From: Blautia sp. OF03-15BH
Lineage (GTDB): Bacteria > Bacillota > Clostridia > Lachnospirales > Lachnospiraceae
Length of the DNA: 64,000 nucleotides
Assembly: GCF_003463065.1 (NCBI RefSeq)
Contig: NZ_QSCM01000001.1
Coordinates: 496,001 to 560,000, forward strand
Direction of reading: 5' to 3'
Shown piece after piece: positions 44,123-51,859 of this stretch; position 1 is the stretch's first letter; each line of letters starts with the position of its first letter. Both the position numbers and the translations under genes were made by a program. The notes under the pieces were generated by a model. The model was not told the origin of the DNA. It was given only the letters and a program-made list of their open reading frames with translations, and searched no databases.

Positions 44123-46107
44123 TCTTCTATCTCCTGTAACTGCTTCTTCAAAACGATCATCCGGTCACGCAGCACGACAGCTTCCTCGAAATTCAGCTCG
44201 GCTGCCGCCTGCTTCATCCGTTTCTGCACATCCTTCAGTGCCGCTTCCAGTTCTTTTCTGCTCATGGATTCCGGATCTTTTTCCTGCTTCTTCGGCACTT
44301 CCTCAACTTCCTTTGAAATGCTGATGGCATCCCGTACGGCTTTTTTGATGGTCTTCGGCGTGATGCCGTGTTCCTTATTATAAGCTTCCTGGATCGCCCG
44401 GCGGCGCTTTGTCTCATCAATCGCCAGACGCATGGAATCCGTTATATTATCGGCATACATGATAACATGGCCTTCCGCATTCCGGGCCGCACGTCCGATG
44501 GTCTGCACCAGAGAGGTCTCGGAACGGAGGAAGCCTTCCTTATCCGCATCCAGGATTGCTACCAGCGAGATCTCAGGAATATCCAGTCCCTCTCTCAGAA
44601 GGTTGATACCTACCAGCACATCAAACACATTCAGACGCATATCCCGGATAATCTCCGTACGCTCCAGGGTATCGATGTCAGAATGAAGGTATTTCACACG
44701 GATACCGATCTCTCTCATATAATCCGTAAGGTCCTCTGCCATCCGTTTGGTCAGAGTCGTGATCAGAACCTTGTTTCCTTTTGCCGTTTCCTTATTTACT
44801 TCACCGACCAGATCATCGATCTGCCCTTCCACCGGACGAACTTCCACCTCAGGATCCAGAAGTCCTGTCGGACGGATGATCTGCTCTGCCCGCAGAAGCT
44901 CATGTTCCGCCTCATACTCTCCCGGCGTCGCGGAAACAAAGAGGATCTGATCGATCCTGCTCTCAAATTCATCAAAATTCAGCGGCCGGTTATCCTTGGC
45001 AGACGGAAGCCGGAAACCATACTCCACCAGAGTGGATTTTCTGGACTGATCTCCTGCATACATCCCTCTGATCTGAGGGATCGTCTTATGGGACTCATCG
45101 ATGATGATAAGAAAATCGTCCGGGAAGAAATCCATCAGCGTATTGGGCGGCATCCCCGGAGCCAGACCCGTCAAATGTCTGGAATAATTCTCAATACCGG
45201 AACAAAAGCCCGTTTCCTTCATCATTTCAATATCAAAATTCGTCCGTTCTGCAATTCGCTGCGCCTCCAGAAGCTTGTCCTCGCTCTTAAAGTAGCGGAC
45301 CTGCTCTTTCAGCTCCTCTTCGATATGGATCGCTGCCTCTTTGATCTTTTCCATGGGAGTTACATAATGGGAAGCCGGGAAGATCGCTGCATGCTCCAGC
45401 GTCCGCTTTACCGTTCCCATAAGAGGATCGATCTCCGTGATCCGGTCGATCTCATCCCCGAAAAATTCCACCCGGACTGCTGTATCTGAAGATTCTGCCG
45501 GAAAGATTTCCAGCACATCTCCCCGCACCCGGAAGGTACCGCGGTGGAAATCCATATCATTCCGGTCATAATGAATATCAACGAGCTGATGGATCACCTC
45601 ATCCCGGTCTTTTTCCATCCCCGGCCGCAGGGAGATCACCATCTCCTGATAGTCTACCGGGCTGCCCAGGCCGTAAATACAGGACACGCTGGATACAATG
45701 ATCACATCTCTCCGCTCCACCAGCGCCATTGTGGCTGACAGACGGAGTTTATCAATCTCGTCGTTTGTAGAAGCGTCTTTGGCAATATAGGTATCAGAAG
45801 AAGGCACATAAGCCTCCGGCTGGTAATAGTCATAATAGGAGACAAAGTATTCCACTGCGTTCTCCGGGAAGAATTCCTTAAACTCACCGTACAGCTGTGC
45901 TGCCAGTGTTTTATTGTGGGCAATGATCAGCGTTGGCTTGTTCAGCTGCTGGATCACATTCGCCATGGTAAATGTCTTACCGGAGCCTGTCACTCCCAGA
46001 AGCGTCTCCGCCTGATTTCCCTCCCGGAAGCCCTTCACCAGTTCCGCGATCGCCTGCGGCTGATCTCCGGTGGGGGCGTATTCTGATACTAATTCAAAAT
46101 GATCCAT
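44119..46107 (-). CDS. uvrB: Excinuclease ABC subunit B
   Basis: A 662-residue UvrB, the helicase-like subunit that takes over DNA from UvrA. Walker A GVTGSGKT, the beta-hairpin region YYDYYQPEAYVP, DESHKT, and the C-terminal UVR domain (ELNFEEAVVLRDRM) are all present. The ATG at 46107 has AAAGG eight bases upstream; a GTG three codons earlier is possible. No clear promoter lies between it and the SIR2 gene stop at 46161, so the island upstream may have replaced the original promoter region. Confidence 0.96.
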   Translation of the reverse strand: MDHFELVSEYAPTGDQPQAIAELVKGFREGNQAETLLGVTGSGKTFTMANVIQQLNKPTLIIAHNKTLAAQLYGEFKEFFPENAVEYFVSYYDYYQPEAYVPSSDTYIAKDASTNDEIDKLRLSATMALVERRDVIIVSSVSCIYGLGSPVDYQEMVISLRPGMEKDRDEVIHQLVDIHYDRNDMDFHRGTFRVRGDVLEIFPAESSDTAVRVEFFGDEIDRITEIDPLMGTVKRTLEHAAIFPASHYVTPMEKIKEAAIHIEEELKEQVRYFKSEDKLLEAQRIAERTNFDIEMMKETGFCSGIENYSRHLTGLAPGMPPNTLMDFFPDDFLIIIDESHKTIPQIRGMYAGDQSRKSTLVEYGFRLPSAKDNRPLNFDEFESRIDQILFVSATPGEYEAEHELLRAEQIIRPTGLLDPEVEVRPVEGQIDDLVGEVNKETAKGNKVLITTLTKRMAEDLTDYMREIGIRVKYLHSDIDTLERTEIIRDMRLNVFDVLVGINLLREGLDIPEISLVAILDADKEGFLRSETSLVQTIGRAARNAEGHVIMYADNITDSMRLAIDETKRRRAIQEAYNKEHGITPKTIKKAVRDAISISKEVEEVPKKQEKDPESMSRKELEAALKDVQKRMKQAAAELNFEEAVVLRDRMIVLKKQLQEIEE

Positions 46108-46160
46108 GAAAGGCACCTTTCTTTATGTATGTATTTTTGACAATATTTACACTTACACTA

Positions 46161-47033
46161 TCACCAATCCATTTCGTTCGCAATTCGTGTTCTCTCATCC
46201 TCAACCAATGGAACTAAATTTTCTAATGCATTATGCAATTCCTGATGACTATTCTTCGAGTTATATGTAATTATTTCCAAATTTCTATTTTCCTTAATGA
46301 TTTGTTTGAATTCATCATTTATTCCATTCTTTGGTGTAACAAAATAATGACTTGGACTTCCCGGAAAAACAAATGAGTAATTCTCTAAAACTAATTGTAT
46401 GTCCGGATCAGAAAAACCACATCCCAAAAACACAAAAGTATAATTTAAAGAAAGAGCTTCTAACAACCTATAAAATGCTGCATTTTCATATCGAGCATTT
46501 GTGTACTGACTTCTTGTAAAAATCATTTTTGAGCTTTCATCAAGTGTACCATGAATTTTTAAAATAATTCTTTCGTCTGCTTTAATTTTACTAACCAGAT
46601 CTGAGTCATAATATTTTTTAACCAAAATAGTTCCTGCAGTTTCTGACTGTGCATATACTTCATATATTTTGTCAACACTTGGTGTTATTACTATTCTCGC
46701 ATCTAACTTTAGTATATTCTCATGTATTTTATGGCTTTTATATTTAGGTGCCAGAAACTGATCTCGTGCTATTTTTTCGAATCTTATATTTCCGATCTGA
46801 TTCACGAGAACTTCACATGCTGTTAAATAATCTTTTTCTTTTAAGAGTGAGTCTACATATTTTTTTATAGCTGTATTATCAATTTCATTAAGAATTATTC
46901 GTATGAATTCCTCCCAAGTGGGAGGATGCTTTGATCCATCTAAACTAACCGCATTAGCTGAAATTCCGGCTCCTAAAAAAAGTATTGCTTTTCTTTTCGC
47001 AATTTTTTCTACAATATCTATAGGCCAATTCAT
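46161..47033 (-). CDS. SIR2-domain protein, probable defence effector
   Basis: A 290-residue single-domain SIR2-like protein (SIR2_2 type). The NAD-binding GAGIS is at 21-25, the His of the active site is in KIHGT (161), and GCGFSDPD is at 204-211. The position that usually reads T-T-N-Y-D reads TPSVD (117-121), so the Asn that defence SIR2 enzymes need for NAD cleavage is not there. Such proteins deplete NAD on phage infection (Thoeris, DSR). Its ATG overlaps the stop of the ParA-type gene. AT-rich, unlike uvrB. Confidence 0.85.
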   Translation of the reverse strand: MNWPIDIVEKIAKRKAILFLGAGISANAVSLDGSKHPPTWEEFIRIILNEIDNTAIKKYVDSLLKEKDYLTACEVLVNQIGNIRFEKIARDQFLAPKYKSHKIHENILKLDARIVITPSVDKIYEVYAQSETAGTILVKKYYDSDLVSKIKADERIILKIHGTLDESSKMIFTRSQYTNARYENAAFYRLLEALSLNYTFVFLGCGFSDPDIQLVLENYSFVFPGSPSHYFVTPKNGINDEFKQIIKENRNLEIITYNSKNSHQELHNALENLVPLVEDERTRIANEMDW

Positions 47034-48019
47034 TGCATTTTCTCCATATTATTTATAAAGCGAGTAGCAATACTTTCCATGACACCTTTATAGTCTTTAA
47101 CCTTTGCAAAATGTGCCCCTACTATGCCATCCGTACTATTCAACTCGAAGACAGGTTTATGTGCTGATTGTGATAATGGTATAATACTATTAAAATTTGG
47201 TATTGTTCCTAATTCATAATTAATATTATTTCTTTGAACATTTAAAATATTTATCAATTCCTTTTGGATTACTTCTGGTACATTAGAAAGAATTCTTTCA
47301 TATGCTTGTACTGGTCGTCTAACCCCTTCTACAGTTTTACTGGTATATTGCTGTGTCACATATCCCAAAAACTGTATTGCTGGAATAGGCGCAAAATACT
47401 GTTTCAATTCCTCATCTCCACATCTATTAAACCCTTCTCTAAAAGAATCTCTCCATCCCTTTATAGTCTTTCCTATATTCTCTATTGCTAAAATACTAAA
47501 TATATCCGACGACATTGGAGTTACAAAATAATCACATCCTAGTAAAATGGCTCTATTGATGGCCCCTAAAGAAGGTCCCATATCAAAAATAACAAAATCA
47601 TATTGTTTAAAACGTCTTGTCAAATCACTAAAAGTTAATGTAGTTCTTATACCTCTTTCTCCACCAGATAATGTTGAACTCCAATCAGAAGCCAACGTAT
47701 CCTCAAAAAGTGCTAATTGAGGATCTCCCGCTATAAAATCAAATCCAAAACTATCTAAAAAATATGTATTTACATCTCTTACATATCCCATCCCCTGATT
47801 TACCGGTTTTATCACATTATATATTGTAAAACCTTTCTTTTCATAATATACAGTATTAAATAGTTCATCATTAAAACAATATACAGTTGAATTGCATTGT
47901 GGATCAGCATCAACCAATACAACCTTTTTCCCCTGTCGTGCAAAATAAGAAGCCAAATTACAGGTTAATGTGGTTTTTCCCACCCCACCTTTATTATTAA
48001 ACATAGCGATTGCTTTCAT
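47030..48019 (-). CDS. ParA/Soj-type deviant Walker ATPase
   Basis: A 329-residue ATPase opening MKAIAMFNNKGGVGKTT (deviant Walker A with both lysines), then VLVDADPQCNST and FVIFDMGPSLGAINRA (Walker B region). The whole length is one AAA_31-type domain with a helical insertion. No parB gene or parS-like site is seen, so plasmid partition is unlikely. The 4-base overlap with the SIR2 gene says the two act together, perhaps as sensor or regulator and effector. GGAGG ribosome binding site, AT-rich. Confidence 0.88.
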   Translation of the reverse strand: MKAIAMFNNKGGVGKTTLTCNLASYFARQGKKVVLVDADPQCNSTVYCFNDELFNTVYYEKKGFTIYNVIKPVNQGMGYVRDVNTYFLDSFGFDFIAGDPQLALFEDTLASDWSSTLSGGERGIRTTLTFSDLTRRFKQYDFVIFDMGPSLGAINRAILLGCDYFVTPMSSDIFSILAIENIGKTIKGWRDSFREGFNRCGDEELKQYFAPIPAIQFLGYVTQQYTSKTVEGVRRPVQAYERILSNVPEVIQKELINILNVQRNNINYELGTIPNFNSIIPLSQSAHKPVFELNSTDGIVGAHFAKVKDYKGVMESIATRFINNMEKMQ

Positions 48020-48080
48020 TCAATTCTCCTCCAAATTATACTTTAATATTTAAATCTAAAACAACATATAATACTTTACC

Positions 48081-48109
48081 AGATATGAGCCTAAGATATA
48101 CTCATATCT
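48081..48109. promoter_or_regulatory. Inverted repeat upstream of the ParA-type gene
   Basis: AGATATGAG and CTCATATCT, a perfect nine-base inverted repeat with an 11-base spacer, about 60 bases before the ATG at 48019. The centres are about two helical turns apart, as for a dimeric repressor. TATAAT-like sequences lie on both sides. The remaining intergenic bases (48110-48286) show nothing else clear. Confidence 0.5.
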
Positions 48110-48286
48110 ATAATACACATGCATTCCCCTGGCTTTCTACTATGAATAGTTCTACCCGTCTAAATATGTTTCCTATCATAAAATTTTAAAAAACGCCTTT
48201 TGATTTATTGTTTCTTCTTCTGTTTTTCTCATTATTCTATAGTCATTCTATTTATTCATAAAGCAGCCTTTCGCATTTCTTGATTT

Positions 48287-48331
48287 ATAAAAAATTTCAT
48301 CACTTTGATAAAATTCCAAAATGATGAAATT
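48287..48331 (-). terminator. Intrinsic terminator of the DUF3791/DUF3990 operon
   Basis: AATTTCATCA and TGATGAAATT form a ten-base stem (19-base loop) followed on the minus strand by TTTTAT, 11 bases after the stop at 48342. Confidence 0.75.
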
Positions 48332-48341
48332 ACTTTATACT

Positions 48342-48554
48342 TTACATGTTTTGAATCTCCCTTTTTAACAACTCATACACATAAGTAGATCCTTCCAAAT
48401 AAAGACCAGTCTCTACATCACTTAACTTTTCAAATGTATCTGACAAATAGAACTGCTCCATAGCCTGTTCTATGGTAATTGCATTATCCTCTATAAGATA
48501 ACCAACCACTTCCTGTGTGGTGTACTCAATCATTTCCTGTTGCTGATCTGTCAT
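48342..48554 (-). CDS. Small acidic protein, likely third member of the DUF3990 operon
   Basis: A 70-residue acidic, mostly helical protein (MTDQQQEMIEYTTQEVVGYL...) with a TGLYLEGSTYVYELLKRE end. Similar short proteins accompany DUF3990 genes; they look like antitoxins or immunity partners, but no function is shown. It overlaps the DUF3990 gene by 29 bases and has AGGTG upstream, so it is probably translated by coupling. Confidence 0.72.
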   Translation of the reverse strand: MTDQQQEMIEYTTQEVVGYLIEDNAITIEQAMEQFYLSDTFEKLSDVETGLYLEGSTYVYELLKREIQNM

Positions 48555-49059
48555 GCATCACACCTACTTTCTTCAAATACTGCAGAGCCTTTTCCGTATG
48601 AAACGTATATTGATTTGTAAGCCTTCCAAAATCAAACTCTTTCTTAAGGTATTCTGCATCTATCGTTCCCCGGCTAAACTGCCGGATTAAAAGACCTACC
48701 GTATCATTTGCCACAGGTCCGATAACCACATCAAATTTACAGTCAAGATTGCATTCCCTGCTGCTAATATCCGTAAATTTTCTATCTCGATTATTTTTTA
48801 TGAATATCGCCCATTCAATTGTAGGTTTGTCATCAAATATACGACAGTTCAGATCTGACCTTTCTGCCAAATCATCCGGTACCTCATATACAGTTACCGT
48901 CGGTATACCACCGTCAATTCTTGCTCTACGCTGTGCCATTCTCCATGCCTGTTCTTCCAGTAACGTAGTATAAAATCCACATCCAAAATCTTTATTAGGC
49001 ATGCACTTTGACAAATCCACTTTATCAATTTCCATATTAGATCCATGAAAAAGTCTCAC
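48526..49059 (-). CDS. DUF3990 protein, probable ADP-ribosyltransferase-fold toxin
   Basis: A 177-residue protein starting MRLFHGSNMEI (His5) with GCGFYTT at 26-32 and DVVIGPVAND near residue 118. The HGSN...GFYTT pattern is that of ADP-ribosyltransferase-fold domains, to which DUF3990 belongs. The start is a GTG at 49059 sharing its first base with the upstream TAG; it has GGAGG nine bases away. A frame from an ATG at 49086 exists but would overlap the upstream gene and lacks a site. Toxin activity is inferred from fold and from the small genes on both sides. Confidence 0.8.
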   Translation of the reverse strand: MRLFHGSNMEIDKVDLSKCMPNKDFGCGFYTTLLEEQAWRMAQRRARIDGGIPTVTVYEVPDDLAERSDLNCRIFDDKPTIEWAIFIKNNRDRKFTDISSRECNLDCKFDVVIGPVANDTVGLLIRQFSRGTIDAEYLKKEFDFGRLTNQYTFHTEKALQYLKKVGVMHDRSATGND

Positions 49060-49280
49060 TAAGCTGCACCTCCATTTTTCCTGCATATTGCAGCCAGATC
49101 ATCCAAAGCATCATCAAACGAGAGGGTATGCTCTACATCATAGAATTCTTTTAGAAACTCAATTCCTTTATAACGATTCAAATAAATATAAGCATCTCTC
49201 ATATGCATCCCGTACCGATTTGCAAATTCACTGATACAAACAACAATGTAATCTAATAGGTTCCTATCTGCTTTCGTCAT
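49059..49280 (-). CDS. DUF3791 small protein, candidate antitoxin
   Basis: A 73-residue helical protein with FANRYGMHMRDAYIYLNRYKGIEFL and EHTLSFDDALDDLAAICRKNGG, the standard DUF3791 layout. DUF3791 genes typically precede DUF3990 genes with an overlap, as here. Ribosome binding site AAAGGAGAG. Likely binds and neutralises the DUF3990 product or represses the operon (inference). Confidence 0.82.
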   Translation of the reverse strand: MTKADRNLLDYIVVCISEFANRYGMHMRDAYIYLNRYKGIEFLKEFYDVEHTLSFDDALDDLAAICRKNGGAA

Positions 49281-49317
49281 ATCACTCTCTCCTTTCCTGT
49301 ATCTTAGATCTGCTTTG

Positions 49318-49365
49318 ATTATAGCAAAAATTCATAAATCTTACACTACACTTTTTAATCAGTGT
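49318..49365 (-). promoter_or_regulatory. Promoter and inverted repeat of the DUF3791/DUF3990 operon
   Basis: A perfect TATAAT with a TG extension (49318-49323) lies about 40 bases before the DUF3791 ATG; the -35 is weak (TGTAAG). An inverted repeat ACACT/AGTGT (49348-49365, 8-base spacer) sits at or just upstream of the -35, where a self-repressor would bind. Confidence 0.55.
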
Positions 49366-49780
49366 TGCACGCCCTCTATTTTGAGCGGTACCGACCAATT
49401 TTTTCGCTTCTATATTTCTGTCACGGAGCCCTCTTTACGCATGAGGGTCACTGAACTCACCCTGTCCATATAGTTTTATCCTGTCCACACAGTCCATATA
49501 GCCCACAATATCTGGTATAAACAGCACCAAGCAACACTAAATAGCTGTTCTAAAAGTACTCATCGTTATTAGGACACAAAGTATTCGACTGCGTTTTCCG
49601 GGAAGAATTCCTTAAACAGCACTGTAAAACACAAAATAACACGGATAGTATTTACCCGTTACTTGAATTTCAATTATAGCATACAGATAAAAAAAAGTAC
49701 AGACAAATCCGAACTTTTGTTCTGCGCTTTTTGATAGTTTTCATTCAAGCTTTTACATAACGATGTTGGAGCACAACACA
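49366..49780. other. Gene-free decayed stretch with a uvrB-like fragment
   Basis: No credible gene is seen here. Bases about 49568-49617 match uvrB positions about 45833-45884 with a few changes (ACAAAGTATTC, CTGCGTT, CCGGGAAGAATTCCTTAAAC shared), in the same orientation. The bases around it do not continue the uvrB match. Taken with the AT-rich genes next to it, this looks like debris from insertion or deletion. Confidence 0.6.
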
Positions 49781-49782
49781 AA

Positions 49783-49814
49783 AATACAGGTCTGCCAAAA
49801 AGACAAACCTGCAC
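49783..49814 (-). terminator. Candidate terminator of the amylase gene
   Basis: Minus strand CAGGTTTGTC/GGCAGACCTG, a stem with two G-T pairs and a T5 loop, then TATTTTTG. About 140 bases after the stop at 49957. Confidence 0.55.
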
Positions 49815-49956
49815 TTATTTCTTATGAAATTGTCCGTCAATATCCCGGCTTTACTCTCATCTTGATCCGGCAGCTTTCGATGTCGGGCTGGATGCCTCCT
49901 CATTCAGACATGTAATACTTCATGCCCTGCATCAATACCATCATTTTTTTATTCTC

Positions 49957-51723
49957 TTATTCCAAAACAAGCAGTGTATACGGGCTGATCGTTACGTGAC
50001 TGCCCTCTAGTTTGCTTTCTTTATCATCTGCACTCTGGAAGAAAACACTCGTGAAATCGCCGTAAACCTCTGACGTCTTCAGATCCAGTTCCTTTGTTTC
50101 TCCGGTCAGGTTTACCAGTACCAACAGGCTCTCGTCCTTGGTCATACGAATGAACGCCTCGATTCCCTGATCCTCTGTTTCATATACATCGATATCACCA
50201 TTTCTGAGTACATCGGAATTCTTTTTCAGATTCAGAATTTCTGTATAGTAGTTAAACAGCGGATTTTCTCCTGCTAAAGCTGCATCAACAGTAAGTCCTT
50301 CTTTGGCCATCTCCTCTGTCCACGGCATCTTGATCATGCCTTCTTCATCCCAGCTCTTGGTGGCTCCCAACTCCTCCTGGAAAAACAGGAATGAATTTCC
50401 CGGCATAGTAGCAAGCAGAGAAGCTGCTGTACGGGCATGATCCTGATTGCCCTCCAGCTGAGCCATTACACGCTGCTGGTCATGGTTGGACAGGAACGGA
50501 CAGTCAATGAATTTTCCGTTGGAAATCTCATTGCAGGTCTCATAATATGCAATCAGATCTTCTGCAATATTCAAATCATTGTTCTCTTCCTCGGTCAGCT
50601 TGTCTTCACCCTCTACATACTGATATTCTGTAGACTCATTTTTTGCTGCTGTCAGCATCTTGCTGCTTAAATTGAAATTATAGAGACTGTCCAGATATCC
50701 GCCTTCAATAAACGGTGTCATGTGGCTGGCATCTTTGTCCCATACTTCTGCGATCAGATATGTGTCGGGATGCTCTTTACGTACTCCTTCGCTAAATTCT
50801 TTCCAGAAGCCCATATTTTTGGCAAAAATCTCATCACTGTAAATATTGGACAGATAATCTCCGAAAATGTGGCGTGCAGCATCCAGTCGGAAACCGTCAA
50901 ATCCCAGATTCAGCCAGAAATTCGCACACTCAATAAACTCCTGACGTACTTCCGGGTTATCAAAATTCAGATCCGGCACATTATCCTGGAAAATATCGAT
51001 CCAGGTATAATCAAATTCTTTGCCCTTATAAGGTGAATCATCCGGCAGCTGATCCGTTGTCCACCAAACGGATTCAAATCTTCCGTTGGCATTATCCCCC
51101 GAATACGTGCCGCCTGTCATCGGGTACTGCTCCTCCCAGCCTTCCAGAGATCCATGTTCCAACTCATATGCATTCCGCTCTTCCTGGATCTCAAGTGCTG
51201 TCTTATCTACAAAGTTTGCATCCTTAGATACGAAATTAAACCAGTCAAAATACTTGTTTTTACTACCATCTTTCAGAATCGGTCCTTCTAACGCAGTCTC
51301 AAACCAGGGATTATTGTATGCACAATGGTTGACTACCAGATCCATAATCACCTGGATTCCTCTTTCATGCGCCGCACTTAAAAAAGATTTCAGATCCTGC
51401 ATCGTTCCAAGATCCGGATTCAGACCGTAATAGTCTATCGTACTGTATGGCGACGAATTTGACTTATTGATCGGCATAAGCCAGATTCCCGTGATTCCCA
51501 GATTTTCAAGGTAATCCAGCTTCTGCTCGGCTCCGCGGAAATCTCCTATTCCGTCTCCGTCACTGTCGCAAAAGCTGCTTACCCTCATTTCGTACCAGTT
51601 TCCACCTTCCTGCACTTCTGCATTTGTGTTACCGGCAGCTGCAAAAGAGGTAGTTCCCGTTCCCAATGCCATAGCAGCAGCCATCATCGTAACCATGAGT
51701 TTTTTTCCTGTGTTTTTGTTCAT
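49957..51723 (-). CDS. Secreted GH13 alpha-amylase family enzyme
   Basis: A 588-residue exported glycoside hydrolase that cleaves alpha-glucans. A signal peptide (about 1-29, GTTSFA) leads into the (beta/alpha)8 barrel: DLVVNHCAY, GFRLDAARHIF (nucleophile Asp), LIAEVWDK (acid/base Glu) and FLSNHDQ (third Asp), then a small C-terminal beta domain. An Asp-rich DSDGDGIGD near the start probably binds calcium. The ATG at 51723 has GGAGG ten bases upstream; an in-frame ATG three codons earlier is too close. Monocistronic, with its own promoter and terminator. Confidence 0.93.
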   Translation of the reverse strand: MNKNTGKKLMVTMMAAAMALGTGTTSFAAAGNTNAEVQEGGNWYEMRVSSFCDSDGDGIGDFRGAEQKLDYLENLGITGIWLMPINKSNSSPYSTIDYYGLNPDLGTMQDLKSFLSAAHERGIQVIMDLVVNHCAYNNPWFETALEGPILKDGSKNKYFDWFNFVSKDANFVDKTALEIQEERNAYELEHGSLEGWEEQYPMTGGTYSGDNANGRFESVWWTTDQLPDDSPYKGKEFDYTWIDIFQDNVPDLNFDNPEVRQEFIECANFWLNLGFDGFRLDAARHIFGDYLSNIYSDEIFAKNMGFWKEFSEGVRKEHPDTYLIAEVWDKDASHMTPFIEGGYLDSLYNFNLSSKMLTAAKNESTEYQYVEGEDKLTEEENNDLNIAEDLIAYYETCNEISNGKFIDCPFLSNHDQQRVMAQLEGNQDHARTAASLLATMPGNSFLFFQEELGATKSWDEEGMIKMPWTEEMAKEGLTVDAALAGENPLFNYYTEILNLKKNSDVLRNGDIDVYETEDQGIEAFIRMTKDESLLVLVNLTGETKELDLKTSEVYGDFTSVFFQSADDKESKLEGSHVTISPYTLLVLE

Positions 51724-51755
51724 ATAACACATACCTCCTTTATTTATTTGTATGT

Positions 51756-51784
51756 ATTTTAGCAGTTTAGCACAAATACCTCAA
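51756..51784 (-). promoter_or_regulatory. Sigma-A promoter of the amylase gene
   Basis: Minus strand TTGAGG (51779-51784), 17-base spacer, TAAAAT (51756-51761), about 33 bases before the ATG. Confidence 0.7.
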
Positions 51785-51859
51785 TGGAGATGTGTCTTTA
51801 TTTTAGGATATTATTTTTTATTTCTTATTACAATTTTAAAATTGTTCTCTTATTTTTTA

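Noticed and set aside
47030..48019. Plasmid or conjugative-element partition (parAB)
   Set aside because: No parB-like gene, no relaxase, integrase or replication gene nearby; the partner is a SIR2 protein.
51830..51845. ACAATTTTAAAATTGT palindrome after the binding-protein gene as a terminator
   Set aside because: Stem is all A-T except two pairs and no T-run follows on the minus strand.
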